From: Prevotella sp. E13-17
GTDB taxonomy: Bacteria; Bacteroidota; Bacteroidia; Bacteroidales; Bacteroidaceae
NCBI RefSeq assembly: GCF_022024035.1
Contig: NZ_CP091787.1
Span: forward strand, 1,798,001-1,862,000
Reading direction: 5' to 3'
Length of the DNA: 64,000 bases
The notes under the pieces were generated by a model that was not told where the DNA came from, did no database searches, and saw only the letters and a program-made list of their open reading frames with translations. A program made the position numbers and the translations under genes. Positions 57,762-64,000 of this stretch are shown here, piece by piece. Positions within the stretch are counted from its first letter, which is position 1; the number at the start of each line of letters is the position of its first letter.

Positions 57762-57849
57762 ATCTAGCCCCTGGAATAGCTAAATCTAGCCCCTGGAAAA
57801 GATGAATCCAGACCCTGGAAAAGGTAAATCTAGCCCCTGCAACAACTTG
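57762..57849. repeat. Four 22-bp tandem repeats
   Basis: Units start at 57762, 57784, 57806 and 57828. Each begins with a variant of ATCTAGCCCCTGGAA followed by seven variable bases; the third has C and A changes (ATCCAGACCC), the fourth ends GCAACAACTTG. A degenerate fifth copy (TTTTAGAGCCTAG) follows. The 22-bp period equals two helical turns and is not a multiple of three, so a coding repeat is unlikely. Confidence 0.7.
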
Positions 57850-58121
57850 TTTTAGAGCCTAGATTGAAAACAATAGTTATACTTTTAGACTGCAAAACCT
57901 ACATTATTAGCAAATAATAGTAAAGAAATTAGTGTGCAGTTTCTATCGTAATCCATGGTCATTCATATAATAAAATAGGTGTTGTGAAAATATATACTGC
58001 AGCCAAAATGCGATAGCACTAAAAAATATATTTCCGACATAACGCTTATTATGAAAGATTAAAGATAGAGAACAAAAATAAAAAATAACTTGAAATATTA
58101 CTCAATACGGATTTTATTTCG

Positions 58122-58129
58122 TAACTTTG
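58122..58129 (+). promoter_or_regulatory. -7 box for the ThiE-like gene
   Basis: TAACTTTG, about 50 bases before the ATG at 58181. No clear -33. It may also serve prs, 22 bases after this gene. Confidence 0.55.
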
Positions 58130-58180
58130 CATCGCAAAACAGCAAATTCTTTATAACGTAATAAAATAATGGCTTAAAAG

Positions 58181-58789
58181 ATGAAGCTTATCATCCTTAC
58201 AAGAGCCACGTTTTTCGTGGAAGAAGACAAGATTCTGACAAGTCTTTTCGAGGAAGGCATGGAGAATCTACACCTATACAAGCCCGGTTCAGAACCAATT
58301 TATTCTGAAAGGCTCCTTACCCTTCTCTCTGAAGACTATTATAAAAAAATAACTGTTCACGACCATTTTTACCTGAAGGAAGAATATGGTCTGCACGGCA
58401 TACATCTTGACGCGGCAGACATTGAAAAGCCAGAAGGATACAAAGGACACATAAGTTGTACTTGTCATTGCATTGACGAACTTCATGATTCCAAGAAGCG
58501 CAACGACTATGTATTCCTAAAGACCATCTTCGATAGTAATAGTAATCCCGATGACAAACAGACACTAGACATGGAGAGTCTGAGAAATGCATCGAAGAAA
58601 GGATTGATTGATAAACATGTTTACGCTATGGGTGGTATCTGTTTAGACAACATTAAGGAGATGAAAGATCTTGGATTTGGAGGTGTTGTTATTTGTGGTG
58701 ATATCTGGAACAAATTTAGTATTCACCATGGTCAAGACTTCAAAGAGCTTATCACCCATTTCCAAAAATTACAAAAGGCAGTAAGTTAA
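58181..58789 (+). CDS. Thiamine phosphate synthase-like (ThiE/TenI fold) protein
   Basis: 202 residues with a TIM-barrel ThiE/TenI pattern: MKLIILTRATFFVEEDKIL, LHGIHLDAADIEKPEGYKG, VYAMGGICLDNIKEMKDLGFGGVVICGDIW. The phosphate loop GGI is kept, but the usual ThiE GPxFxTxTK block is absent (here VFLKTIFDSNS). No other thi gene is near. It may be a TenI-like or moonlighting relative; the thiamine reaction is not established. Confidence 0.75.
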   Translation: MKLIILTRATFFVEEDKILTSLFEEGMENLHLYKPGSEPIYSERLLTLLSEDYYKKITVHDHFYLKEEYGLHGIHLDAADIEKPEGYKGHISCTCHCIDELHDSKKRNDYVFLKTIFDSNSNPDDKQTLDMESLRNASKKGLIDKHVYAMGGICLDNIKEMKDLGFGGVVICGDIWNKFSIHHGQDFKELITHFQKLQKAVS

Positions 58790-58811
58790 TTTTCGATTAT
58801 ACAACAAAAAA

Positions 58812-59750
58812 ATGAGCACACAAAACTCCTACATGGTATTCTCAGGTACAGCAACCAAGTACCTGGCTGAAAAAATCTGTCAAAGTTTGGGTTGTCCTTT
58901 AGGAAAAATGCAGATGACAAAGTTCTCTGATGGAGAATTCGCTGTTTCTTACGAAGAATCAATTCGTGGTCGCGATGTCTTTCTGGTACAGAGCACATTT
59001 CCTACTAGCGACAACCTCATGGAACTGTTGCTGATGATTGACGCAGCAAAACGTGCATCTGCCCGCACAATCAATGCTGTCATTCCTTATTTTGGATGGG
59101 CACGTCAGGACAGAAAAGACAAACCACGCGTTTCGATTGGCGCAAAACTCGTAGCCGATCTTCTTAGCACCGCAGGAGTTACCCGTGTTATCACTATGGA
59201 TTTGCACGCAGATCAGATTCAGGGTTTCTTCAATGTCCCCGTTGATCATCTCTATGCTTCTGGCGTTATTCTTCCCTATTTGCAAAGTTTAAAGCTGAAA
59301 GAACTTGTTATCGCATCTCCAGATGTTGGTGGTTCAAAGCGAGCAAACACATACGCTAAATATCTTGGTTGTCCACTTGTTCTCTGCAACAAGACACGCG
59401 CAAGAGCCAACGTAGTAGAATCAATGCAGATTATTGGCGAGGTGGAAGGCAAGAACGTAGTAATCATTGACGACATGGTTGATACCGCAGGTACCATTAC
59501 GAAGGCTGCAGACCTGATGATGGCTGCTGGTGCAAACAGTGTAAGAGCATGTGCTTCTCACTGCGTTATGAGTGGTCCTGCCAGCGAAAGAGTACAGGAG
59601 TCTGCTCTTGAGGAGATCGTATTTACCGATTCAATACCTTACACCCAGCGTTGTGCAAAGGTTAAGCAGATTTCTGTAGCCGACATGTTTGCGGAAACCA
59701 TTCGTCGTGTGATTGCCAACGAGAGCATCAGCGATCAGTATCTAGTATAA
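58812..59750 (+). CDS. prs: Ribose-phosphate pyrophosphokinase
   Basis: 312 residues, making PRPP for purines, pyrimidines, histidine and NAD. Seen: FSDGEFAVSYEESIRGRDVFLVQST, YFGWARQDRKDKPRVSIGAKLVADLL, TMDLHADQIQGFFNVPVDHLYA and the PRPP loop VVIIDDMVDTAGTITKAA. The start at 58812 fits a 22-base gap after the ThiE-like gene. Confidence 0.97.
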   Translation: MSTQNSYMVFSGTATKYLAEKICQSLGCPLGKMQMTKFSDGEFAVSYEESIRGRDVFLVQSTFPTSDNLMELLLMIDAAKRASARTINAVIPYFGWARQDRKDKPRVSIGAKLVADLLSTAGVTRVITMDLHADQIQGFFNVPVDHLYASGVILPYLQSLKLKELVIASPDVGGSKRANTYAKYLGCPLVLCNKTRARANVVESMQIIGEVEGKNVVIIDDMVDTAGTITKAADLMMAAGANSVRACASHCVMSGPASERVQESALEEIVFTDSIPYTQRCAKVKQISVADMFAETIRRVIANESISDQYLV

Positions 59751-59759
59751 TGTTATTGT

Positions 59760-60854
59760 ATGAAAAATTATAAAACACTAATTGGGCTAACTAGTTTAGC
59801 CCTTTTCTTTTCAGCTTGCCAATCAAACAGCTATAAGATTGAAGGTACTGCCGAAGGTTTTTCCGAAGGCGACACGTTGCTTATTGTTGATGCCTTTGGC
59901 AATCCTACCGACACGCTGACCATCAGTGATGGCAAATTCGAATACGAGGGAGAAGTAGATTCAGCAGCCCTTTATTTATTGGGAGCACCTGCATCTATGA
60001 ACTCAGTATCGTTCATCAAAGAACCAGGAACTATCAAGATTCACTTCTCTGCTGATGGAAATTCCAAAGTTTCAGGAACCAAAGCCAATGATGGTTTACA
60101 GCTTTTTGAGGACATCAACACGGAATATGCAAAGAAAGCAGAGCAGTTGATGATGTCGGCAAAGCCCGATGAGATGACAGAAGAACAGCAAGCGGCCATC
60201 TTTCAGCAGTACAAGAATCTTCAAAAAGAGATGCTTGACAAGATACTTGAGCTTGCGTCAAACAACATCGACAACGAGTTTGGCTACTACCTAGTTGTAA
60301 ATATTCCCATCAACGAAGAAGCGCTTACCCCAGAGAAGGCTTCCGAACTGATAGAGAAAATGCCGGAGAAGTTTAAGAAGCGTCAGCTGATAAAAGAGCT
60401 AAAAAACCGTATTACTGCCTATCAGGATTTAGCTGTCGGTAAACAAATTAAAGATTTTACACTATCCACTCCCGATGGAACGCAGCTAAGCGTCATGAGC
60501 GAGATTTGCAAAAACAAGATTACCATTCTTGACTTTTGGGCATCATGGTGCAACCCCTGCCGCAGAGAGATGCCAAACCTTGTGAAACTCTACAAGGATT
60601 ATCAGCCTAAAGGATTAGGAATTATAGGTATTTCTCTCGATGACGATGCCAATGAGTGGAAAAAAGCTATCAAAAGCTTGGGACTCACATGGCCACAGAT
60701 ATCCGATTTGAAAGGATGGCAATCTGAACCTGCAAAACAATTCCAAGTGAAAGCAATTCCCTTCACAATGGTACTAGACAACAAGGGTCGGATTTTGGCC
60801 AAAGAGTTAAGGGGCGAAGAGTTGGAAAACTATATCAAGCAGCAACTCGACTAA
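59760..60854 (+). CDS. TlpA-type thioredoxin lipoprotein (DUF4369)
   Basis: 364 residues. Lipoprotein signal with the lipobox LFFSAC (Cys20), an N-terminal DUF4369 beta domain (YKIEGTAEGFSEGDTLLIVDAFGNPTD), a helical linker and a C-terminal TlpA/thioredoxin domain with the CxxC pair in DFWASWCNPCRREMP. It is expected in the periplasm or at the outer membrane, where it may reduce protein disulfides or assist cytochrome maturation. Ten bases after prs. Confidence 0.93.
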   Translation: MKNYKTLIGLTSLALFFSACQSNSYKIEGTAEGFSEGDTLLIVDAFGNPTDTLTISDGKFEYEGEVDSAALYLLGAPASMNSVSFIKEPGTIKIHFSADGNSKVSGTKANDGLQLFEDINTEYAKKAEQLMMSAKPDEMTEEQQAAIFQQYKNLQKEMLDKILELASNNIDNEFGYYLVVNIPINEEALTPEKASELIEKMPEKFKKRQLIKELKNRITAYQDLAVGKQIKDFTLSTPDGTQLSVMSEICKNKITILDFWASWCNPCRREMPNLVKLYKDYQPKGLGIIGISLDDDANEWKKAIKSLGLTWPQISDLKGWQSEPAKQFQVKAIPFTMVLDNKGRILAKELRGEELENYIKQQLD

Positions 60855-60862
60855 TGAATAAA

Positions 60863-60895
60863 AACGGCGAACTCAATACTAAAGAGTTCGCCGTT
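60863..60895. terminator. Bidirectional terminator between the TlpA gene and panD
   Basis: A 12-bp stem (60863-60874 with 60884-60895; core ACGGCGAACTC) with a 9-base loop. On the minus strand it is followed by a run of five T, so it is strong for panD-panC; on the plus strand by TAAATTAT. Confidence 0.75.
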
Positions 60896-60918
60896 AAATT
60901 ATGTAATATCATATTCTA

Positions 60919-61263
60919 TTAAACCAACTTGTTATCCTTTGGGAACACAACCGTAGGTTTAAAGGTTTTTGCCTCTTCAAAATCCATCAATGCATACGAG
61001 ATAATGATAACCGTATCACCTACTTGAACTTTTCGCGCAGCAGCACCATTCAGACATATACAACCACTACCGCGCTCACCTTTAATGATATAAGTCTCAA
61101 AGCGTTCACCGTTGTTGTTATCAACAATCTGTACTTTCTCACCTGCAATCATATTGGCAGCATCGAGCAAATCTTCGTCAATAGTGATGCTTCCCATGTA
61201 GTTCAAGTTTGCTTCAGTCACCTGAGCACAATGTATCTTAGACTTCAATACTTCTATCATCAT
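60919..61263 (-). CDS. panD: Aspartate 1-decarboxylase (pyruvoyl enzyme)
   Basis: 114 residues from an ATG overlapping the panC stop. Proenzyme that self-cleaves at Gly24-Ser25 (NYMGSITID) to give the pyruvoyl group, making beta-alanine for pantothenate. The start [19 protein letters not shown] is diagnostic. Followed by a bidirectional hairpin. Confidence 0.96.
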   Translation of the reverse strand: MMIEVLKSKIHCAQVTEANLNYMGSITIDEDLLDAANMIAGEKVQIVDNNNGERFETYIIKGERGSGCICLNGAAARKVQVGDTVIIISYALMDFEEAKTFKPTVVFPKDNKLV

Positions 61264-62114
61264 GATTCTTTGTATTTTATATGATCGATAAGACGAATGG
61301 GAGTCTTGCCGCAATATACAGTAATACAGCCCACAACATAATCAGAAGAATCCCAGTCTGCAAGGTCCTGAAGCGTATTACCATCTACAATTGAGAAGTA
61401 TTCCACATCAAGTCCGTCAACAGCATTGATTTTGTCAACAACAAAATCATGGGTCTCCTTCAACGAATGTTTTTTACTATACTCAACACTGTCCTTCAAA
61501 ACCTCATATATTTTAGGAGCAATGGCGCGTTCTTCCGGTTTCAACAATGTGTTTCTGCTGGAGCGAGCCAATCCGTCCTCGTCTCTTACGATGGGACATT
61601 CCACGATTTGAACCTTCAGGTCTAAATGTCTGACCATTGCTTTCACAACAGCAATCTGCTGCCAATCTTTCTCTCCGAAATACGCACGATCAGGGCGAAC
61701 GATATAGAACAAGCGACTAACCACCTGACAGACACCATTAAAATGGCCAGGACGATGAGCGCCCTCCATAACCGTAGAAACAGGAGGATATTCAAACTGA
61801 CGCGTATCGGGAGTTGGATACATGTCCTCCACTTCGGGAGCAAACACATAATCGGCCTTACATTTCTCTAACAATTCGCAGTCAGCTTTTAAATCCCTCG
61901 GATAATTCTTAAGGTCATTTTTATCGTTAAACTGAGTAGGATTTACAAATACTGATACTACTGTTACATCGTTATCCTTAACACTATGACGCACAAGCGA
62001 TGCATGTCCCTCATGCAATGCTCCCATCGTGGGAACCAATCCGACAGAGTGTCCCTGCTTCCTCACTTCAAAAAGTTCGTTTTGCAGGTCAACAATTTTA
62101 CTAAAAACTTTCAT
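61260..62114 (-). CDS. panC: Pantothenate synthetase
   Basis: 284 residues from ATG 62114 (the preceding TTG is unlikely). Joins pantoate and beta-alanine using ATP. Motifs: [14 protein letters not shown] (HIGH-like), [16 protein letters not shown], the Arg-rich RSSRNTLL, and the C-terminal [13 protein letters not shown]. Overlaps panD by 4 bases. No panB is in this window. Confidence 0.97.
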   Translation of the reverse strand: MKVFSKIVDLQNELFEVRKQGHSVGLVPTMGALHEGHASLVRHSVKDNDVTVVSVFVNPTQFNDKNDLKNYPRDLKADCELLEKCKADYVFAPEVEDMYPTPDTRQFEYPPVSTVMEGAHRPGHFNGVCQVVSRLFYIVRPDRAYFGEKDWQQIAVVKAMVRHLDLKVQIVECPIVRDEDGLARSSRNTLLKPEERAIAPKIYEVLKDSVEYSKKHSLKETHDFVVDKINAVDGLDVEYFSIVDGNTLQDLADWDSSDYVVGCITVYCGKTPIRLIDHIKYKES

Positions 62115-62168
62115 CAATATTGTATATCATTAATCACCAAATATCATACCTTGGTGCAAATTGCGGTG

Positions 62169-62176
62169 CAAAGTAA
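62169..62176 (-). promoter_or_regulatory. Possible -7 box for panC-panD
   Basis: TTACTTTG on the minus strand has one mismatch to TAnnTTTG, 54 bases before the panC ATG. It is the best candidate upstream of panC. Confidence 0.4.
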
Positions 62177-62282
62177 CAACAATTTTTGCAAATATGGAAA
62201 AAAAAGACTAAAAATTAGCCTTTAAAATGTCACTTTTTCATAAAATAAGACCTTTTGATGCTTCTTTTAAGATTTTTTTTCG

Positions 62283-62290
62283 TACCTTTG
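62283..62290 (+). promoter_or_regulatory. -7 box for the glycogen-synthase-like gene
   Basis: TACCTTTG lies 21 bases before the ATG at 62312; TTTG at 62254-62257 is a -33 candidate at a long 25-base spacing. An ATG at 62292 opens a 5-codon frame ending three bases before the gene. Confidence 0.5.
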
Positions 62291-62311
62291 CATGGAAATA
62301 ATCAAATAGTA

Positions 62312-63127
62312 ATGACAAAGAAAAAGATTCTATTTATCAACCAGGAGATTGCTCCTTACGTTCCTGATACGAACTTATCGCTCATGGGACGTGCTCTTCC
62401 TCAAGCTATGCAAGAGAAGAATCATGAAATCCGTACGTTCATGCCTAAGTGGGGAAACATCAATGAGCGCAGAGGGCAGCTTCATGAAGTAATCAGACTC
62501 TCTGGTATGAATCTAATTATTGACGATACCGACCATCCCCTAATTATTAAGGTTGCGAGCATTCAGTCAAGTCGTGTCCAAGTATATTTCATCGATAACG
62601 ATGATTATTTCTCTAAGCGTCAGATGGTTACAGACGAACTCGGAGAAGACTATCCTGACAATGGAGAACGCGCTATCTTCTTTGCAAGAGGCGTGCTTGA
62701 AACCGTCAAGAAGCTGCGCTGGGTACCAGATATCATCCATTGTCAAGGATGGATGAGTGCAGTAGTGCCTCTATACGTTAAAACAGCCTACCACGATGAA
62801 CCATCTTTTGCCAATACAAAAATTGTCACTTCGCTGTTTACCAAAGGTTTGAAGAACGATTTGGGCACCAAATTTAAGAAATGTCTGGAATTCAGAGAGG
62901 CAAAAGCAGAACTTTTAGCTGGCTACAAAGATAATTTCGATTTCATTGAATTAGGCAAGTTAGCTATTGACTATAGCGATGGTGTCATTCAGGCAAGCGA
63001 AGATGCCAATGCTCAACTCATCAAATACACTAAGAAAAAGGAAATTCCATTGTTGCCTTTCACGGAAGATTTTGCTGACGCATACGAAAGCTTCTATGAT
63101 CAAATCTATCCTGATCCGGCAGAATAA
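62312..63127 (+). CDS. Glycogen/starch synthase N-terminal-domain protein
   Basis: 271 residues from ATG 62312 (MTKKKILFINQEIAPYVPDTNLSLMGRALPQAM). It corresponds only to the GT5 acceptor-side Rossmann domain (PDIIHCQGWMSAVVPLYVKTAY); the donor-binding domain with the KTGGL partner and ExFGL motifs is missing. The catalytic KxGGL-type motif at the start is also not evident (TNLSLMG). Close Bacteroidales proteins are labelled glycogen synthase, but catalysis is doubtful. Located between panC and the DUF4270 gene. Confidence 0.75.
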   Translation: MTKKKILFINQEIAPYVPDTNLSLMGRALPQAMQEKNHEIRTFMPKWGNINERRGQLHEVIRLSGMNLIIDDTDHPLIIKVASIQSSRVQVYFIDNDDYFSKRQMVTDELGEDYPDNGERAIFFARGVLETVKKLRWVPDIIHCQGWMSAVVPLYVKTAYHDEPSFANTKIVTSLFTKGLKNDLGTKFKKCLEFREAKAELLAGYKDNFDFIELGKLAIDYSDGVIQASEDANAQLIKYTKKKEIPLLPFTEDFADAYESFYDQIYPDPAE

Positions 63128-63154
63128 CAATTAGGTTTAACATCATATATATTA

Positions 63155-64000
63155 ATGATGAATATTTATAAGTACATGGCTTGCGCTGCGCTTGTGGCAA
63201 TAGCCATTTCTTCATGTGACGAAAGTACAGTAACACTTGGCAGTTCGCTGACCGACGAGAACGATCATCTGTCTATTGTTGATTCCGCATTTCATGCTAC
63301 ATCACGTACATATATTGCAGATTCAGTTCTCTCACTGAGTAACTCATTCTATCTTGGAAAAGTGAAAGACCCCGAAACTGGAGCTGAGGTTAAAAGTGAA
63401 TTTACAACGCAATTTCACTTGTTAGAACACACATACATCTCTCCAGAGGCAAAAATTGTAGGCAGAGATAACGGACGAGCTGCTGCCGACTCATGCGAAC
63501 TTTTGATATATATCGAGTCCGCCTACAACGAAAACGACAGTTTGACCGCACTAAAAATGCGTGTTCGCGAACTTGCAAAGCCTATGGAAGAAGGTGTGAA
63601 GTACTACTCAAACTATGATCCAGTGAGCCACGGACAAATCTTGACCAATGGATTAAATAAGAGCAAGGTCTTCACATATAAAAATCTGATGGATGAAGAT
63701 AGTGTTCGTGATGCATCAACCTACTTGAATCACATTCGTATTACGCTAAATGAGCCATATACGAAGAATGACGTGACATATAATAACTATGGCACATACT
63801 TGATGCGTAATTACTATGACCATCCCGAATACTTTAAGAACTCATACACGTTCATCCATAACCTTTGTCCTGGTTTCTTCTTTGAGATGACCGATGGTGT
63901 GGGCTTCCACTCTCAGATTTCAAATATAGGATTAAGAATACACTATCGCATTGATGCTGATACTGCTGTGACCAATGGAATTTTGACACTTGCCGGAACT
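63155..64000 (+). CDS. DUF4270 lipoprotein (3' end beyond window)
   Basis: 282 codons are visible and stay open to the window edge. Lipoprotein signal with lipobox in AIAISSCDES (Cys21), then beta-rich sequence (VTLGSSLTDENDHLSIVDSAFHATSRTY). Bacteroidota DUF4270 proteins are secreted or outer-surface lipoproteins of unknown function, usually longer than this visible part. It is 27 bases after the glycogen-synthase-like gene, so they may be co-transcribed. Confidence 0.85.
   Translation, partial: MMNIYKYMACAALVAIAISSCDESTVTLGSSLTDENDHLSIVDSAFHATSRTYIADSVLSLSNSFYLGKVKDPETGAEVKSEFTTQFHLLEHTYISPEAKIVGRDNGRAAADSCELLIYIESAYNENDSLTALKMRVRELAKPMEEGVKYYSNYDPVSHGQILTNGLNKSKVFTYKNLMDEDSVRDASTYLNHIRITLNEPYTKNDVTYNNYGTYLMRNYYDHPEYFKNSYTFIHNLCPGFFFEMTDGVGFHSQISNIGLRIHYRIDADTAVTNGILTLAGT

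Larger units (their letters stand above)
57512..58121 (+). other. Non-coding stretch after rnfA
   Basis: About 670 bp lie between the rnfA stop and the ThiE-like ATG. I see no ORF with a ribosome site, no tRNA and no riboswitch fold. It holds an intrinsic terminator (57534-57589), a 22-bp tandem repeat array (57762-57849) and the downstream promoter. It is more AT-rich than its neighbours, except for the repeats. Confidence 0.6.

Noticed and set aside
57762..57849. CRISPR array
   Set aside because: The four 22-bp units abut each other without spacers, the copies vary, and no cas gene is present.
57990..58180. TPP riboswitch before the ThiE-like gene
   Set aside because: I looked for the CUGAGA and ACCUGAUC-type conserved blocks and did not see them; there is also little room between the -7 box and the ATG.
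62292..62309. Five-codon leader frame (MEIIK) before the glycogen-synthase-like gene
   Set aside because: It begins two bases after the -7 box, upstream of or at the likely transcription start, so it is probably not in the mRNA as a whole frame.
1..64000. tRNA, rRNA or mobile elements
   Set aside because: I scanned the intergenic gaps, nearly all under 200 bp, and saw no cloverleaf ends, no rRNA-like blocks, no transposase or integrase and no long inverted repeats flanking a gene.

Overview
The window looks like core chromosome of a Bacteroidales bacterium, most probably Prevotellaceae. The evidence is the set of Bacteroidota-type -7 boxes (TAnnTTTG) upstream of genes, a complete aerotolerance (Bat) cluster, an HU-LysM membrane protein, a Rho factor with a large acidic insertion, a DUF4270 lipoprotein, a single-domain glycogen-synthase-like protein and class III fructose-bisphosphatase. 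I see no rRNA, tRNA, CRISPR array, transposase or phage gene. Genus-level placement is inference from gene content.

Layout. Positions 1-1788 hold a divergent pair: a LysE-type exporter cut by the window edge and a ROK sugar kinase. From 18867 down to 1856 the minus strand carries an unbroken train of sixteen genes with no gap above 19 bp: ftsY, rimO, an HU protein, HU-LysM, moxR, DUF58, a BatD-like protein, batA, batB, batC, batD, batE, a PAP2 phosphatase, queA, a Smr-domain protein and nadE. Positions 19008-22012 hold an AraC-type regulator, dipeptidyl peptidase III and an AlkD-like protein. From 22168 to 32488 the plus strand runs purN, purU, hisH, hisA, hisF, hisIE, an FtsE-like ATPase, aspartate kinase, lysA, a glycosyltransferase-like orphan and fbp.

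Positions 32489-38590 (minus) form an overlapping set in which kdgK and eda (2-keto-3-deoxygluconate catabolism) are followed by a giant sensor kinase, its response regulator and a 193-residue protein that looks like a shortened AbgT transporter. Next come rho, a response-regulator/kinase hybrid, ruvC with a ModF-like tandem ABC ATPase and a small secreted protein, dapA, truA with an EamA transporter, an ECF sigma factor, and a minus-strand set of a small acidic protein, clc, fmt, a 51-residue ORF and rpe. Positions 51990-57511 encode RseC and the full Rnf complex (B, C, D, G, E, A). After a 670-bp non-coding stretch with a 22-bp tandem repeat come a ThiE-like protein, prs, a TlpA-type thioredoxin, panD-panC, the glycogen-synthase-like protein and a DUF4270 lipoprotein cut by the right edge.

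Most of the content is housekeeping: cofactor synthesis (NAD, queuosine, pantothenate), amino acids (histidine, lysine), purines, tRNA and ribosome modification, and an anaerobic energy-conserving Rnf pump. The points most worth a second look are the frameshift and loss of separation at the batD/batE junction, the kinase that appears to split its phosphoacceptor and ATPase elements between two halves, the mini-AbgT protein beside it, the nucleoid-to-envelope HU-LysM protein, the 22-bp repeat array, and several -7 boxes so close to the start codon that the transcripts should be leaderless.
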